Below the pieces are notes generated by a model. It had not been told where the DNA came from. It saw only the letters and a program-made list of their open reading frames with translations, and searched no databases. DNA of 64,000 nt from positions 201,058 to 265,057 of the forward strand of contig NZ_FUZT01000009.1 of the NCBI RefSeq assembly GCF_900167445.1, given 5' to 3'. The position numbers and the translations under genes were made by a program. Positions 42,185 through 50,517 of this stretch are shown here, piece by piece (within the stretch, counting starts at the first letter, position 1; the number at the start of each line of letters is the position of its first letter). Source of the stretch: Maledivibacter halophilus. Its GTDB lineage: Bacteria; Bacillota; Clostridia; Peptostreptococcales; Caminicellaceae.

Positions 42185-42943
42185 TTGAATAAGAAAGTGA
42201 AAGAATTAATTTATAAATATGTAAAAGAGTATTCAGAGAAAAAAGAAATAAAAACTAAATGGGGACAACCTATAGTAAAATTTTCTGATGCCAATGATAA
42301 AATGTTTATTAAGTTAAAAGAAATTGTAAGTCCAACTCACGGTTTACCTAAGGATTTTCTAGAGGATGCCAAAACAGTAATTTCTTATTTTATTCCATTT
42401 GACCCATCAGTTGCAAATTCAAATATAAAAGGGAAGTATAGTTCAAAAAAGTGGGCCCAAGCTTACGTAGAAACTAATGATTTGATATTTAATCTAAACA
42501 AATATATTAAAAAAGAATTTGAAGCTTTAAATTATAAATCTAGTATTATACCTGCAACACATAATTTTAATGAAAACAGTCTAATCAGCGATTGGTCCCA
42601 TAGGCATGTAGGCTATATTGCAGGTTTAGGAAAGTTTGGTTTGAATAATATGTTAATTACAGATAAAGGATGCTGTGGTAGAGTAGGAAGCATAATAACT
42701 AATTTGAAAATAGAGCCCACTAAAAGAAGTGATAAGGAATATTGTCTTTACAAAAGTAAAGGAATCTGCAAAAAATGTGTAAAAAGATGTGTGAATGATG
42801 CATTAAAAGTAGATTCCTTTGATAGACATAAATGTTATGAAATATTATTGTACAATGATAAATTGCATTTTGACCTTGGGTTAACAGATGCATGTGGGAA
42901 ATGTTGTGTAAGCTTGCCCTGCTCTTTTACTAATCCAGTATAA
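42185..42943 (+). CDS. QueG-like 4Fe-4S protein
   Basis: 252 residues, TTG 42185 behind a G-rich site. The reductase-like N-terminal region (AKTVISYFIPFDPSV, HRHVGYIAGLGKFGLNNMLIT) resembles epoxyqueuosine reductase, followed by cysteine motifs CCGRVGS, GICKKCVKRCVNDAL and DACGKCCVSLPCS. It may bind Fe-S clusters and a corrinoid-like cofactor, but is shorter than QueG and its C-terminal motifs differ. Function unknown. Confidence 0.75.
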   Translation: MNKKVKELIYKYVKEYSEKKEIKTKWGQPIVKFSDANDKMFIKLKEIVSPTHGLPKDFLEDAKTVISYFIPFDPSVANSNIKGKYSSKKWAQAYVETNDLIFNLNKYIKKEFEALNYKSSIIPATHNFNENSLISDWSHRHVGYIAGLGKFGLNNMLITDKGCCGRVGSIITNLKIEPTKRSDKEYCLYKSKGICKKCVKRCVNDALKVDSFDRHKCYEILLYNDKLHFDLGLTDACGKCCVSLPCSFTNPV

Positions 42944-43108
42944 TATACAATATATTCCATATGGATATGATTACGGTTTGTGTTAAAATTTAATATAAAG
43001 TGAAAAGGAATGGACCAGAGTGTAATATTAAATATGGAGGAAACAGAAATAGACATATTTCTGAATTTTAATATTGATAATGGGTTTAAGGAGAAATAGG
43101 AGGCAAAA

Positions 43109-43939
43109 TTGACTAAAAATATAAGACCAATTAAAAGATCGAAACTGAGAATTAAAGCAGGTAAAATGTTTTATACCACAAAACGATATTTGGAGTGGTA
43201 TTTTGGAGATAAGAAATATTCAAAAACATTTTCCAATGTTTTCTTACCTAAAACTGTTTTTACCCATAAGACACCATTGTATAGAAAATTAAGGAATGTA
43301 GACATGTGGTTGCAGTATAATAAAGTCATTAATCTCAGAATAGCTATTGAAAAATTAGATGGAATAATAGTTAATCCGGGAGAGACTTTTTCCTATTGGA
43401 AGCTAATCGGAAAGCCCAATAGAAGAAAAGGATATGTAGATGGAATGGTGCTTTTTTATGGAGGGTTCAAGACTGGAGTTGGAGGAGGTTTATGTCAATT
43501 ATCAAATATGATTTATTGGATGACCTTACATACTCCATTAATGATAACTGAAAGATACAGGCATAGTTATGATGTATTTCCTGATTCTAAAAGAACGCAG
43601 CCCTTTGGAAGCGGAGCCACATGTGTATATAACTATAGAGACCTGCAGATATATAATGGAACGGATAAAGCCTATCAATTACATATGTATTTAACCGATG
43701 AATATTTGATTGGAGAATGGAGAGCAGTGAAAAAGCCATTATTTACATATGAAGTATACGAAAAAGAACATAAAATCACCCATGAATATTGGGGAGGATA
43801 TATTAGACATAACCTGATATATAGAAAAGTTCTTGATTCAAGTAATAATATAGTAGATGATGAGTATATTACAGAAAATCACGCACTTATGATGTATCAG
43901 CCCTTTTTAGAAGGGCATACTCAGGAGAGTGTATCTTAA
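43109..43939 (+). CDS. VanW-family protein
   Basis: 276 residues, TTG 43109 behind AGGAGG. The VanW core is clear: NLRIAIEKLDGIIVNPGETFSYWKLIGKP, KTGVGGGLCQLSNMIYWM, RYRHSYDVFPDSKRTQPFGSGATC, shown here in parts. VanW is an accessory gene of vanB-type vancomycin clusters with unknown function; chromosomal homologues are common in Clostridia and do not imply resistance. No van genes are nearby. Confidence 0.9.
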   Translation: MTKNIRPIKRSKLRIKAGKMFYTTKRYLEWYFGDKKYSKTFSNVFLPKTVFTHKTPLYRKLRNVDMWLQYNKVINLRIAIEKLDGIIVNPGETFSYWKLIGKPNRRKGYVDGMVLFYGGFKTGVGGGLCQLSNMIYWMTLHTPLMITERYRHSYDVFPDSKRTQPFGSGATCVYNYRDLQIYNGTDKAYQLHMYLTDEYLIGEWRAVKKPLFTYEVYEKEHKITHEYWGGYIRHNLIYRKVLDSSNNIVDDEYITENHALMMYQPFLEGHTQESVS

Positions 43940-43974
43940 AGAGTTTGTAGGTGTTTAATGGAGGAACTTTTAAT

Positions 43975-45183
43975 ATGAAAAAAGTTATTGTATTTTTAAT
44001 AATTTTATTGATTACTCTAACCGGATGTCAGAAAAATAATTCACCAGAGGATAAACCAACTATAAATAATGCTAATCTTAAATCAGACATAAAATCTCTA
44101 CTAAATGAAGGTAATTATTCTTTAGAGATTAAATATGATGACAGCCAATTTATTAAGGCCAATAAATATTTCACCCATAGACTTTTAGAAGTATTAACCA
44201 ATGATTTGGCTGAGGACTTAGTAAAGGACTTTGAAACTCAATGGAAAGAAAGTATTATGGATAACTATAATATAATTTTAAAGTTTCAAGGTTATAAAGA
44301 AATTTATATTAATACAGATTTGGAATGTTTCTGGTTTGAAGATGAAGATAAGTTATATAGTGCAAAAGGAATTAAAGAACTATGGGGAAGATATATTATT
44401 AAAATAGTTGAAGGTGATCCTATTTATTGGGACTTTGAAAAAACAGTCTTTACTGAAATAAATGACGACATTGATAGAGATGAAAAAGAGGATAATGTAT
44501 TATTGTTTTATGATGGGGATATACGCTTAAGGGTAAATGATAAGGAGCTGGTTATAGGTAAATCTCCCTATATAAGACCAAGCTTCAAATCTGGCAAGCA
44601 GTATTATAATCATTCACCTTTAGATAGTGTTAATCTTGAATACATTGAGAATTTGGATCTATTAATGTATACCTTTGAATCATTTAGCATTCATGGTCCT
44701 TTTACTAATGTTAGTTTTTACAAATACAAAAACGGAAAAATAAATAGAATATGGTCTGATTTTGATATTGATTGTGAGATTAAAACTATTGACTTTGATA
44801 AAGGAACAGTTGATATTTCATTTCCCTTTGCTAACATTGTATATAAAGCAAAATTAAATAATGAAGAGCTAAAAATAAGCAAGTCAATTGTTTCAGAACT
44901 TAAAGCTGGAGGAATTGAGATTAACAATAAGTATATTGATGATATAAAAGAAAATATTATGAGCAGTGGAGATCATATATTGTTTAAGGATTATGATGGG
45001 GACGATGCTCCGGAACTTGTTGTATTAGGAGAGATAGATACTGTTGGGGCTTCAACACCAATACGATTATGGGATAGAATAGTATTTGTATTTGATTTGT
45101 TTCCCGATAGGCTTAGTTGTATTGATATATTATTGGAAAGAGATGTAGAGGATGGAAATAACATTTTTAAATATTCTAATTAA
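43975..45183 (+). CDS. Lipoprotein of unknown function
   Basis: 402 residues, ATG 43975 (GGAGGA upstream). Lipobox LITLTGC at residues 13-19. The mature part is all beta/alpha with FKDYDGDDAPELVVLGE near the end, like FG-GAP or VCBS-like calcium-site repeats in extracytoplasmic lipoproteins. Role unknown. Confidence 0.72.
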   Translation: MKKVIVFLIILLITLTGCQKNNSPEDKPTINNANLKSDIKSLLNEGNYSLEIKYDDSQFIKANKYFTHRLLEVLTNDLAEDLVKDFETQWKESIMDNYNIILKFQGYKEIYINTDLECFWFEDEDKLYSAKGIKELWGRYIIKIVEGDPIYWDFEKTVFTEINDDIDRDEKEDNVLLFYDGDIRLRVNDKELVIGKSPYIRPSFKSGKQYYNHSPLDSVNLEYIENLDLLMYTFESFSIHGPFTNVSFYKYKNGKINRIWSDFDIDCEIKTIDFDKGTVDISFPFANIVYKAKLNNEELKISKSIVSELKAGGIEINNKYIDDIKENIMSSGDHILFKDYDGDDAPELVVLGEIDTVGASTPIRLWDRIVFVFDLFPDRLSCIDILLERDVEDGNNIFKYSN

Positions 45184-45229
45184 TTGATTTAAAAAGGATT
45201 CTATATGAGTTTCTAAAGGAGATTAAAAT

Positions 45230-45703
45230 ATGAAAAATGAACATAGATCAGTACAGGAAATGTGGATGAATTATTTAAAGGTTATAGGCGAAGATAGGAA
45301 AAGTAGAAATAAAGAGTATACCTCATGGTATTTTTGCGACAATGAAAAGGATGCAAATCATTTGGCCAAGTTGGTTGTTGAAGGAACTAAAAGGGCAACT
45401 GCTTCATTATATTATTGGTACGAGGTAGAAAAAGAAAAACCTCCTAAAAAAGGAGACTTAAGTATAATTACAGATTGGAATGGGATAGCAAAGTGTATTA
45501 TTAGAACCAATAAGGTTTCTATAATACCGTTTGAAGAAGTGACAGAGGAATTTGCAAGAATGGAAGGAGAAGGAGATAAATCTTTGGAATACTGGAGAAA
45601 TGCACATATTAATTTTTTTAGTAGAGAGCTAAAGGACCTTGGGAAAAAATTTTCTAAAGATATGACGGTTGTATGTGAGGAATTTGAAGTTGTATATAAG
45701 TAA
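45230..45703 (+). CDS. ASCH-domain protein
   Basis: 157 residues, ATG 45230 behind AAAGGAG. ASCH signature: YTSWYFCDNEKDANHLAKLVVEGTKRATASLYYW, KKGDLSIITDWNGIAKCIIRT, shown here in parts, then EGDKSLEYWRNAHINFF. The fold binds RNA or modified nucleosides; some members are N4-acetylcytidine amidohydrolases. Substrate not determined. Confidence 0.87.
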   Translation: MKNEHRSVQEMWMNYLKVIGEDRKSRNKEYTSWYFCDNEKDANHLAKLVVEGTKRATASLYYWYEVEKEKPPKKGDLSIITDWNGIAKCIIRTNKVSIIPFEEVTEEFARMEGEGDKSLEYWRNAHINFFSRELKDLGKKFSKDMTVVCEEFEVVYK

Positions 45704-45762
45704 TATGAATATATTACTGTATTTAGAATGTTTTTAAAATGTAGAAAGAAGGGAGAGGAAAT

Positions 45763-46125
45763 ATGGCGGTTATAGTTCAACATAAGGAAACACTTAAAAA
45801 ATTTATTTTTCTAGGTGTAGGCTATGGAACCTATAAAGCAACTAGACCAAGCTTTCTAGGTGGAAATCTATTTCCAAATGAAGATGAAGGAGAAACCCGT
45901 GTAGCAGCAGTATGTGACAAAGAAGGTAATATAATTTGGTTTCCACCAAAGGATTTAAAAGTTATAGAAATAGATGGTGTAAATCTTAAAAATTTAAGTG
46001 AGCTGTTTGATGAAGAGAAAGATAATGCTGACTCGTTAGAAGTATGTCTAGAATGTGGACATAAAATATATGACCATGATGAAAGTTGTTCAAGCTGTGG
46101 GAGAAGTTTTGTACATAAGAAATAA
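45763..46125 (+). CDS. Zinc-ribbon protein of unknown function
   Basis: 120 residues, ATG 45763 behind AAGGGAG. Small N-terminal domain (FLGVGYGTYKATRPS) followed by a C-terminal zinc ribbon CLECGHKIYDHDESCSSCG (CxxC...CxxC). Family not recognised. It is the last single gene before the thiamine operon. Confidence 0.72.
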   Translation: MAVIVQHKETLKKFIFLGVGYGTYKATRPSFLGGNLFPNEDEGETRVAAVCDKEGNIIWFPPKDLKVIEIDGVNLKNLSELFDEEKDNADSLEVCLECGHKIYDHDESCSSCGRSFVHKK

Positions 46126-46407
46126 AATAACTAAGAATGCAAACACAAAGAAGAGGAAAATTTAAAAAGTGATATAATTTTAGGATATATTATTATAAAT
46201 ATAATTGAAAGAAAATCTTTTGTAAAGATATTGAAAAATATATTTTTAGAGATAATCTATCTATCATCCAATAGAAATTTGCATCAGTGAAAAAGAAAAA
46301 ATATGGCAAGAATTAGAAAAATTTATATATTAGATTGACCTTTTTAATATTTAGATGTAGAATAGTTAGTGAATTAAGATATCAATTTATTTTAAATATT
46401 AATAACA

Positions 46408-46493
46408 ATGGGGAGTTAGATGAATCTGGCTGAGAGGAAGCTATATTGCTTCGACCCGTATTACCTGAACTGGATAATGCCAGCGGAGGGAAA
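46408..46493 (+). ncRNA. TPP riboswitch aptamer (THI element)
   Basis: Universal TPP aptamer elements in order: GGGG (46410-46413), CTGAGA (46430-46435), ACCCG, ACCTGA (46463-46468) and GGATAATGCCAGCG (46472-46485), closed by GAGGGA. It lies upstream of the thiamine-precursor transport operon and should switch it off when TPP is plentiful. Confidence 0.96.
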
Positions 46494-46528
46494 ATATTGT
46501 CTGTTTATTTTAGCTTAACAGTTAATAG

Positions 46529-46566
46529 CCCTTATCCAGTTTAGGATGAGGGATTTGTTTTTTTTA
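46529..46566 (+). terminator. Riboswitch-controlled terminator
   Basis: CCCTTATCC (46529-46537) pairs with GGATGAGGG (46544-46552) with one T/G pair, then TTTGTTTTTTTT. Placed 36 nt after the TPP aptamer and before the first operon gene, it is the expression platform. Confidence 0.9.
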
Positions 46567-46619
46567 TTTAGAATACAAAGACTAATAAAAGCCTTTGTCA
46601 ATAAAAAGGAGGAAAGGAA

Positions 46620-46910
46620 ATGTCTGCAATTAATGTTAGCTTACAAATTTTACCAAGTGTATCCGATGAAAGAATTTATGAGGTGGTTGATAAGGTAATA
46701 GCCTATATAGATTCTACCGGTGTAAAATATGAAGTTGGCCCCATGGAAACTACTATGGAAGGAGAGTTTGATAAACTTTTGGAAATTGTAAAAAATGCTC
46801 AGGAAATATGTGTGAAAGAAGGAGCTTCCAGAGTTTTATCGGTTGTTAAAATTGATTATAAACCCGAGGGCGTGACTATGAATGAAAAAATCGGAAAATA
46901 CAGGAAATAA
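46620..46910 (+). CDS. YkoF/MTH1187-like thiamine-binding protein
   Basis: 96 residues, ATG 46620 behind AAGGAGG. Ferredoxin-like fold: NVSLQILPSVSDERIYEVVDKVIAYIDSTG, shown here in part, then VGPMETTMEGEFDKLLEIVKNA and RVLSVVKIDYKPEG. Proteins of this DUF77 type bind thiamine or HMP, acting with transporters. First gene of the TPP-controlled operon; overlaps the permease start by 29 nt. Confidence 0.85.
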   Translation: MSAINVSLQILPSVSDERIYEVVDKVIAYIDSTGVKYEVGPMETTMEGEFDKLLEIVKNAQEICVKEGASRVLSVVKIDYKPEGVTMNEKIGKYRK

Positions 46911-47730
46911 ACTTATTCCTATTATATTTTTAGGTTTATTAATTTCTATTTGGCATTTTGTAACTGAATATGGATATATAGAAAAATATCTTTTGCCTTC
47001 GCCAAAGGATGTGGCAATTACATTTTTTGAAATACTGCCCCAGCTTAAGCCCCATATAATTATTACACTGAAAGAGGCACTATTAGGATTTGCTTTGGCA
47101 ATAATATTAGCTATTGTTTTGGCTATTTTAATGGACAATATAGAAATAATAAAAAAGGCAATATATCCACTACTCATTATATCCCAAACTGTACCCATAA
47201 TTATTCTAGCACCACTTTTTGCCATATGGTTTGGTTTTGGAATTTTTCCTAAGATAATAGTGGTTATGGTAGTTTGCTTTTTTCCCATAGTAGTTAGCTT
47301 ACTTGAGGGGCTGGATTCTGTAGATGAGGATATTATTAATTTGATGAAGTCAATGGGTGCAGGCAAGCTTAAAATTTTTACTTTAGTAAAATTTCCTGCA
47401 GCCATGGTTAACTTTTTTTCAGGACTTAAAGTCGCAGCAACTTATAGTATAATGGGGGCCGTTATTGGCGAATGGATGGGAGGAAAACTAGGTCTGGGAT
47501 TATATATGATGAGGGCAAAGAAGTCCTTTTATCTAGATAAGGTTTTCGCCATCATATTCTTAATAGTGGCTTTAAGCATGATTGTATTTAAGATAGTTAC
47601 AGTGTCCCAATATTTATTTATGCCGTGGACTAAAGAAAAAGAAAACAGGAGGAATAGTAATGAAAAAAATAGGAGTATTATTTTTGGTAGTGGCTCTATT
47701 AGTAAGCTCTTTAACTGGGTGTCAAAATGA
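46882..47730 (+). CDS. ABC transporter permease for a thiamine precursor (ThiX type)
   Basis: 282 residues, ATG 46882. Six transmembrane helices with the permease EAA loop VDEDIINLMKSMGAGKLKIFTLVKFPAAM, shown in part, and GEWMGGKLGLGL. Member of the SsuC/ThiX-like family that moves aminopyrimidine or HMP with the NMT1-type binding protein downstream. Overlaps the next gene by 71 nt. Confidence 0.85.
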   Translation: MKKSENTGNKLIPIIFLGLLISIWHFVTEYGYIEKYLLPSPKDVAITFFEILPQLKPHIIITLKEALLGFALAIILAIVLAILMDNIEIIKKAIYPLLIISQTVPIIILAPLFAIWFGFGIFPKIIVVMVVCFFPIVVSLLEGLDSVDEDIINLMKSMGAGKLKIFTLVKFPAAMVNFFSGLKVAATYSIMGAVIGEWMGGKLGLGLYMMRAKKSFYLDKVFAIIFLIVALSMIVFKIVTVSQYLFMPWTKEKENRRNSNEKNRSIIFGSGSISKLFNWVSK

Positions 47731-48709
47731 ACCGGTAAAGGAAGAAAGTAAAGTAGAAAATGAAAATAATGAAGAAGGAAAAAATGAAGAAAAGGAAAGT
47801 GAATTGGAGAAGGTAACATTTATACTTGATTATCTTCCAAACACTAATCATACTGGTATTTATACAGCCTTGGAAAAGGGATATTTTAAAGAAGAAGGAC
47901 TTGAGGTTGAAATTATTCAACCTGCCAGTACTGATATAGATCCTTTAATTGCCAAGGGTGAAGGAGATCTTGGCGTAAGCTTTCAGGAGCGTGTTACTTT
48001 GGCTAGAACTGCAAAAAATCCACTGCCTATAAAGGCTGTGGCAGCTATTATACAGCATAACACCTCTGGATTTGCAGCACCTGTTGAGAAGAGTATAAAA
48101 AGCCCTAAGGATTTTGAAGGCAAAATCTATGGAAGCTGGGGAACTGATTTGGAAAGGGCATTTTTAAAGACTGTTATGGAAAAAGAAAATGCAGATTTTG
48201 AAAAACTTGAAATCTTAGACCTAGAGACCTTCGACTTCTTTACAAGCGTTAAAAACACCGTAGATTTTCAATGGATTTTCTATGGTTGGGATGGTATAGC
48301 AGCAGAAGTTAAAGATTTCCCAATAGATTTTATAAAGCTTCAAGATGTTGACCCAAAATTAGATTTTTATACACCTGTTATTATAACAAATGAAGAAATG
48401 ATTAAAAACAGACCTGAAGTAATAAGAAAGTTTTTAAAGGCTGCAACAAAGGGATATGAATTTGCAATAGAAAATCCCGAAGAAGCTGTAGAAAATCTAT
48501 TAAAGCATGCTCCAGAAACCGATAAAGAAATAGCTGTAAAAAGTCAAAAATATCTGGCTCAGGAATTTAAAAAGGATGCAGAGCGATGGGGAGAAATGAA
48601 GCTTGAGATATGGGAGACCTTTGGTGGTTGGATGTACGAAAATGGTCTTTTGGAAAAGGAATTAAATGCAAAAGAGGCATTTACTAATGAGTTCTTACCA
48701 GAAAAATAA
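47660..48709 (+). CDS. ABC transporter substrate-binding lipoprotein (ThiY/NMT1 type)
   Basis: 349 residues, ATG 47660 behind AGGAGG. Lipobox SSLTGC; Glu/Asn-rich linker; then the NMT1/THI5-like domain: FILDYLPNTNHTGIYTALEKGYF, PASTDIDPLIAKGEGDLGVSFQE, KIYGSWGTDLERAFLKTVM. Family binds formylaminopyrimidine or HMP. The ThiY homologues of Bacillus work with ThiX/ThiZ as here. Confidence 0.88.
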   Translation: MKKIGVLFLVVALLVSSLTGCQNEPVKEESKVENENNEEGKNEEKESELEKVTFILDYLPNTNHTGIYTALEKGYFKEEGLEVEIIQPASTDIDPLIAKGEGDLGVSFQERVTLARTAKNPLPIKAVAAIIQHNTSGFAAPVEKSIKSPKDFEGKIYGSWGTDLERAFLKTVMEKENADFEKLEILDLETFDFFTSVKNTVDFQWIFYGWDGIAAEVKDFPIDFIKLQDVDPKLDFYTPVIITNEEMIKNRPEVIRKFLKAATKGYEFAIENPEEAVENLLKHAPETDKEIAVKSQKYLAQEFKKDAERWGEMKLEIWETFGGWMYENGLLEKELNAKEAFTNEFLPEK

Positions 48710-49436
48710 GCTTAGGATTAATAATATATATAAGAGCTTTGATGATATTTTAGTTATAGACAATGTATCCCTTGAGCTTAAAGAGAAGGAATTTGTATCT
48801 TTACTTGGACCTAGTGGAAGTGGGAAAAGTACAATTTTCAATATAATAGCAGGACTTATCTCACCGGATGAAGGTAAGGTTTTTATTGAAGGTAAAGATT
48901 TTACAGGAAAAACCGGAAGAGTAAGCTATATGTATCAAAAAGATTTACTTCTTCCATGGAAAAAAATAATTGATAATGTATCACTGCCCTTAGTGGTTAA
49001 GGGAATGGGAAAAAAAAAGGCAAGAGAAAATGTGCAAGGATATTTTAATATATTTGGCTTGGAAGGGTTTGAATACAAATATCCCTTCCAGCTTTCAGGA
49101 GGTATGAGGCAAAGGGCTGCTCTTATGAGGACATATATGTTTTCGGAGGATATAATCCTTTTGGATGAACCCTTTGGAGGGCTGGATGCCATAACAAGAA
49201 GAAAAATGCAGGACTGGCTATTGGAAGTGCTTCACAGTCTAGAGGCTTCAATTCTTTTTATTACCCATGATATAGATGAAGCATTACTTTTATCCGATAG
49301 AATTTATATATTATCCGATAGACCTGCAAAGGTTAAAGCCCAGATAAAAGTTGATTTACCAAAGCCTAGAGGAAATGAAATTATTACCACATCAAAGTTT
49401 AATCAATTAAAGAAAAATATTATGAATATGCTTTAA
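48687..49436 (+). CDS. ABC transporter ATPase (ThiZ type)
   Basis: 249 residues from ATG 48687 (AAAGAGG upstream). Walker A GPSGSGKSTIF, Q-loop YMYQKDLLLPWKK, signature FQLSGGMRQRAALMR, Walker B IILLDEPFGGLDAITR and switch His ITHDIDEALLL. Drives uptake by the neighbouring permease. Overlaps the binding-protein gene by 23 nt. Confidence 0.92.
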   Translation: MSSYQKNKLRINNIYKSFDDILVIDNVSLELKEKEFVSLLGPSGSGKSTIFNIIAGLISPDEGKVFIEGKDFTGKTGRVSYMYQKDLLLPWKKIIDNVSLPLVVKGMGKKKARENVQGYFNIFGLEGFEYKYPFQLSGGMRQRAALMRTYMFSEDIILLDEPFGGLDAITRRKMQDWLLEVLHSLEASILFITHDIDEALLLSDRIYILSDRPAKVKAQIKVDLPKPRGNEIITTSKFNQLKKNIMNML

Positions 49437-49461
49437 GTTTTTCCTATATAAAGAAGAAACT

Positions 49462-49506
49462 TAAAAACTTGGAACATACAATATGGAACTTTGAACTAAC
49501 AAAGAG
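49462..49506 (+). repeat. Dispersed intergenic repeat, divergent copy
   Basis: ACTTGGAACATACAATATGGAACTTTGAACTAACAAAGAG is a divergent form of the CTTGGAACCTGGAACTTGCAACTAACAAAGAG repeat at 51733, 54728 and 59179. Confidence 0.5.
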
Positions 49507-49516
49507 GTGTAAAAAT

Positions 49517-50188
49517 ATGACTTTTTTCGATAAAGAAGCTAATTCATATGATGAATGGTATAAAACAAAATTCGGTAATTTTGTGGATAAGGTTGAAACG
49601 GAATTGGCTTTTAAGCTTTTTAAGCCTGAAAAGGGAATGAAAATTTTAGATATTGGCTGTGGAACTGGAAATTTCAGCATTAAACTTGCTAAGGAAGGTT
49701 GTAAAGTAATTGGTATTGATATTTCCGAGGAAATGCTTAAAAAGGCACGACGAAAAGCTCAGATGATGAACCTTGATATTGAATTTTATAAAATGGATCT
49801 TTATGATTTGAAATTTCAAGATAAAAGCTTTGATGCAGTATTTTCAATGGCAGCATTTGAGTTTGTAAAAGAGCCTCTAAGAGCATTAGATGAAATGTTT
49901 AGGGTGGCTAAGGATGGGGCACAAATTTTAATAGGAACCATTAGTAAAGATAGTAAATGGGGAGAATTATATCTGAGTGAAGAAGTTCAAAAAAATACTG
50001 TATTTAAGTATGCGGATTTTAAGACTTTAGAAGATTTAAAGGCGTTAAGGAATGATAAATTAGTGGATTTTGGAGAATGCTTATTTATTCCTCCAAGCGC
50101 AAATGAAGAAGATATAACTATGGAAAATGAAATCAGGCTCTCCCAAGGAGAAAGAGGTGGATTTATATGTGCCCTATGGAAAAAATAG
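49517..50188 (+). CDS. SAM-dependent methyltransferase in the thiamine operon
   Basis: 223 residues from ATG 49517 (AAAGAGGTG upstream); an upstream ATG is inside the intergenic repeat and lacks a ribosome site. Motif I LDIGCGTGNFSIKLA, then IGIDISEEMLKKARRKA and FDAVFSMAAFEFV. Placed within the TPP-controlled operon and translationally coupled to the last gene (22-nt overlap), so it probably acts on the imported pyrimidine or a related compound. The acceptor is unknown. Confidence 0.85.
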   Translation: MTFFDKEANSYDEWYKTKFGNFVDKVETELAFKLFKPEKGMKILDIGCGTGNFSIKLAKEGCKVIGIDISEEMLKKARRKAQMMNLDIEFYKMDLYDLKFQDKSFDAVFSMAAFEFVKEPLRALDEMFRVAKDGAQILIGTISKDSKWGELYLSEEVQKNTVFKYADFKTLEDLKALRNDKLVDFGECLFIPPSANEEDITMENEIRLSQGERGGFICALWKK

Positions 50189-50436
50189 CTTCCTGTGAAA
50201 TAGCATATATACCGATTATGAGTGAAAATTATATCGATGATGTAAATAAAGTTCTAAATATCATTAAATCCTATGAATTAGAATATAATATTGGTATTTT
50301 ATCAACAACTATAAGGGGAAATAAAAATGAAATATTTAGCTTAATAAAGGAAATTTATGATACTATGGATGAAATGACAAGCTTTACTATTGACATAAAG
50401 ATATCTAATATTTGTGGGTGTAAAATACATGGGTAA
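50167..50436 (+). CDS. Second YkoF-like thiamine-binding protein
   Basis: 89 residues, ATG 50167, with AAAGAGGTG positioned inside the end of the methyltransferase gene. Pattern EIAYIPIMSENYIDDVNKVL and LSTTIRGNKNEIFSLIKEIYD matches one half of YkoF, the Bacillus thiamine-binding protein that has two such repeats. Together with the 46620 protein the operon holds two separate YkoF-like halves at its two ends. Confidence 0.78.
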   Translation: MCPMEKIASCEIAYIPIMSENYIDDVNKVLNIIKSYELEYNIGILSTTIRGNKNEIFSLIKEIYDTMDEMTSFTIDIKISNICGCKIHG

Positions 50437-50463
50437 TAATGAAAATTGATTGATTTTTTTAGC

Positions 50464-50513
50464 ATGTCCCTCATATAGATAATAAGACAATTATTATTCT
50501 GTATGGGGGACAT
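50464..50513 (+). promoter_or_regulatory. Hairpin that buries the next ribosome site
   Basis: ATGTCCCTCATATAGATAATAA (50464-50485) pairs with TTATTATTCTGTATGGGGGACAT (50491-50513) over about 20 bp with one bulge and loop GACAA; the strands are quoted in part here. The GGGGGA ribosome site of the gene starting at 50518 is in the right arm. It may end the thiamine transcript or restrict translation of the gene after it. Confidence 0.6.
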
Positions 50514-50517
50514 TCTT

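Noticed and set aside
43109..43939. Vancomycin resistance from the VanW-family gene
   Set aside because: VanW homologues are common in Clostridia and no vanHAX-type or sensor genes are nearby.
41398..46125. Further attC sites between 34 and 46 kb
   Set aside because: Short pieces such as GACACGTCAG near 40061 are the best found; no R''/R' pair or inner arm could be assigned, so none is reported.
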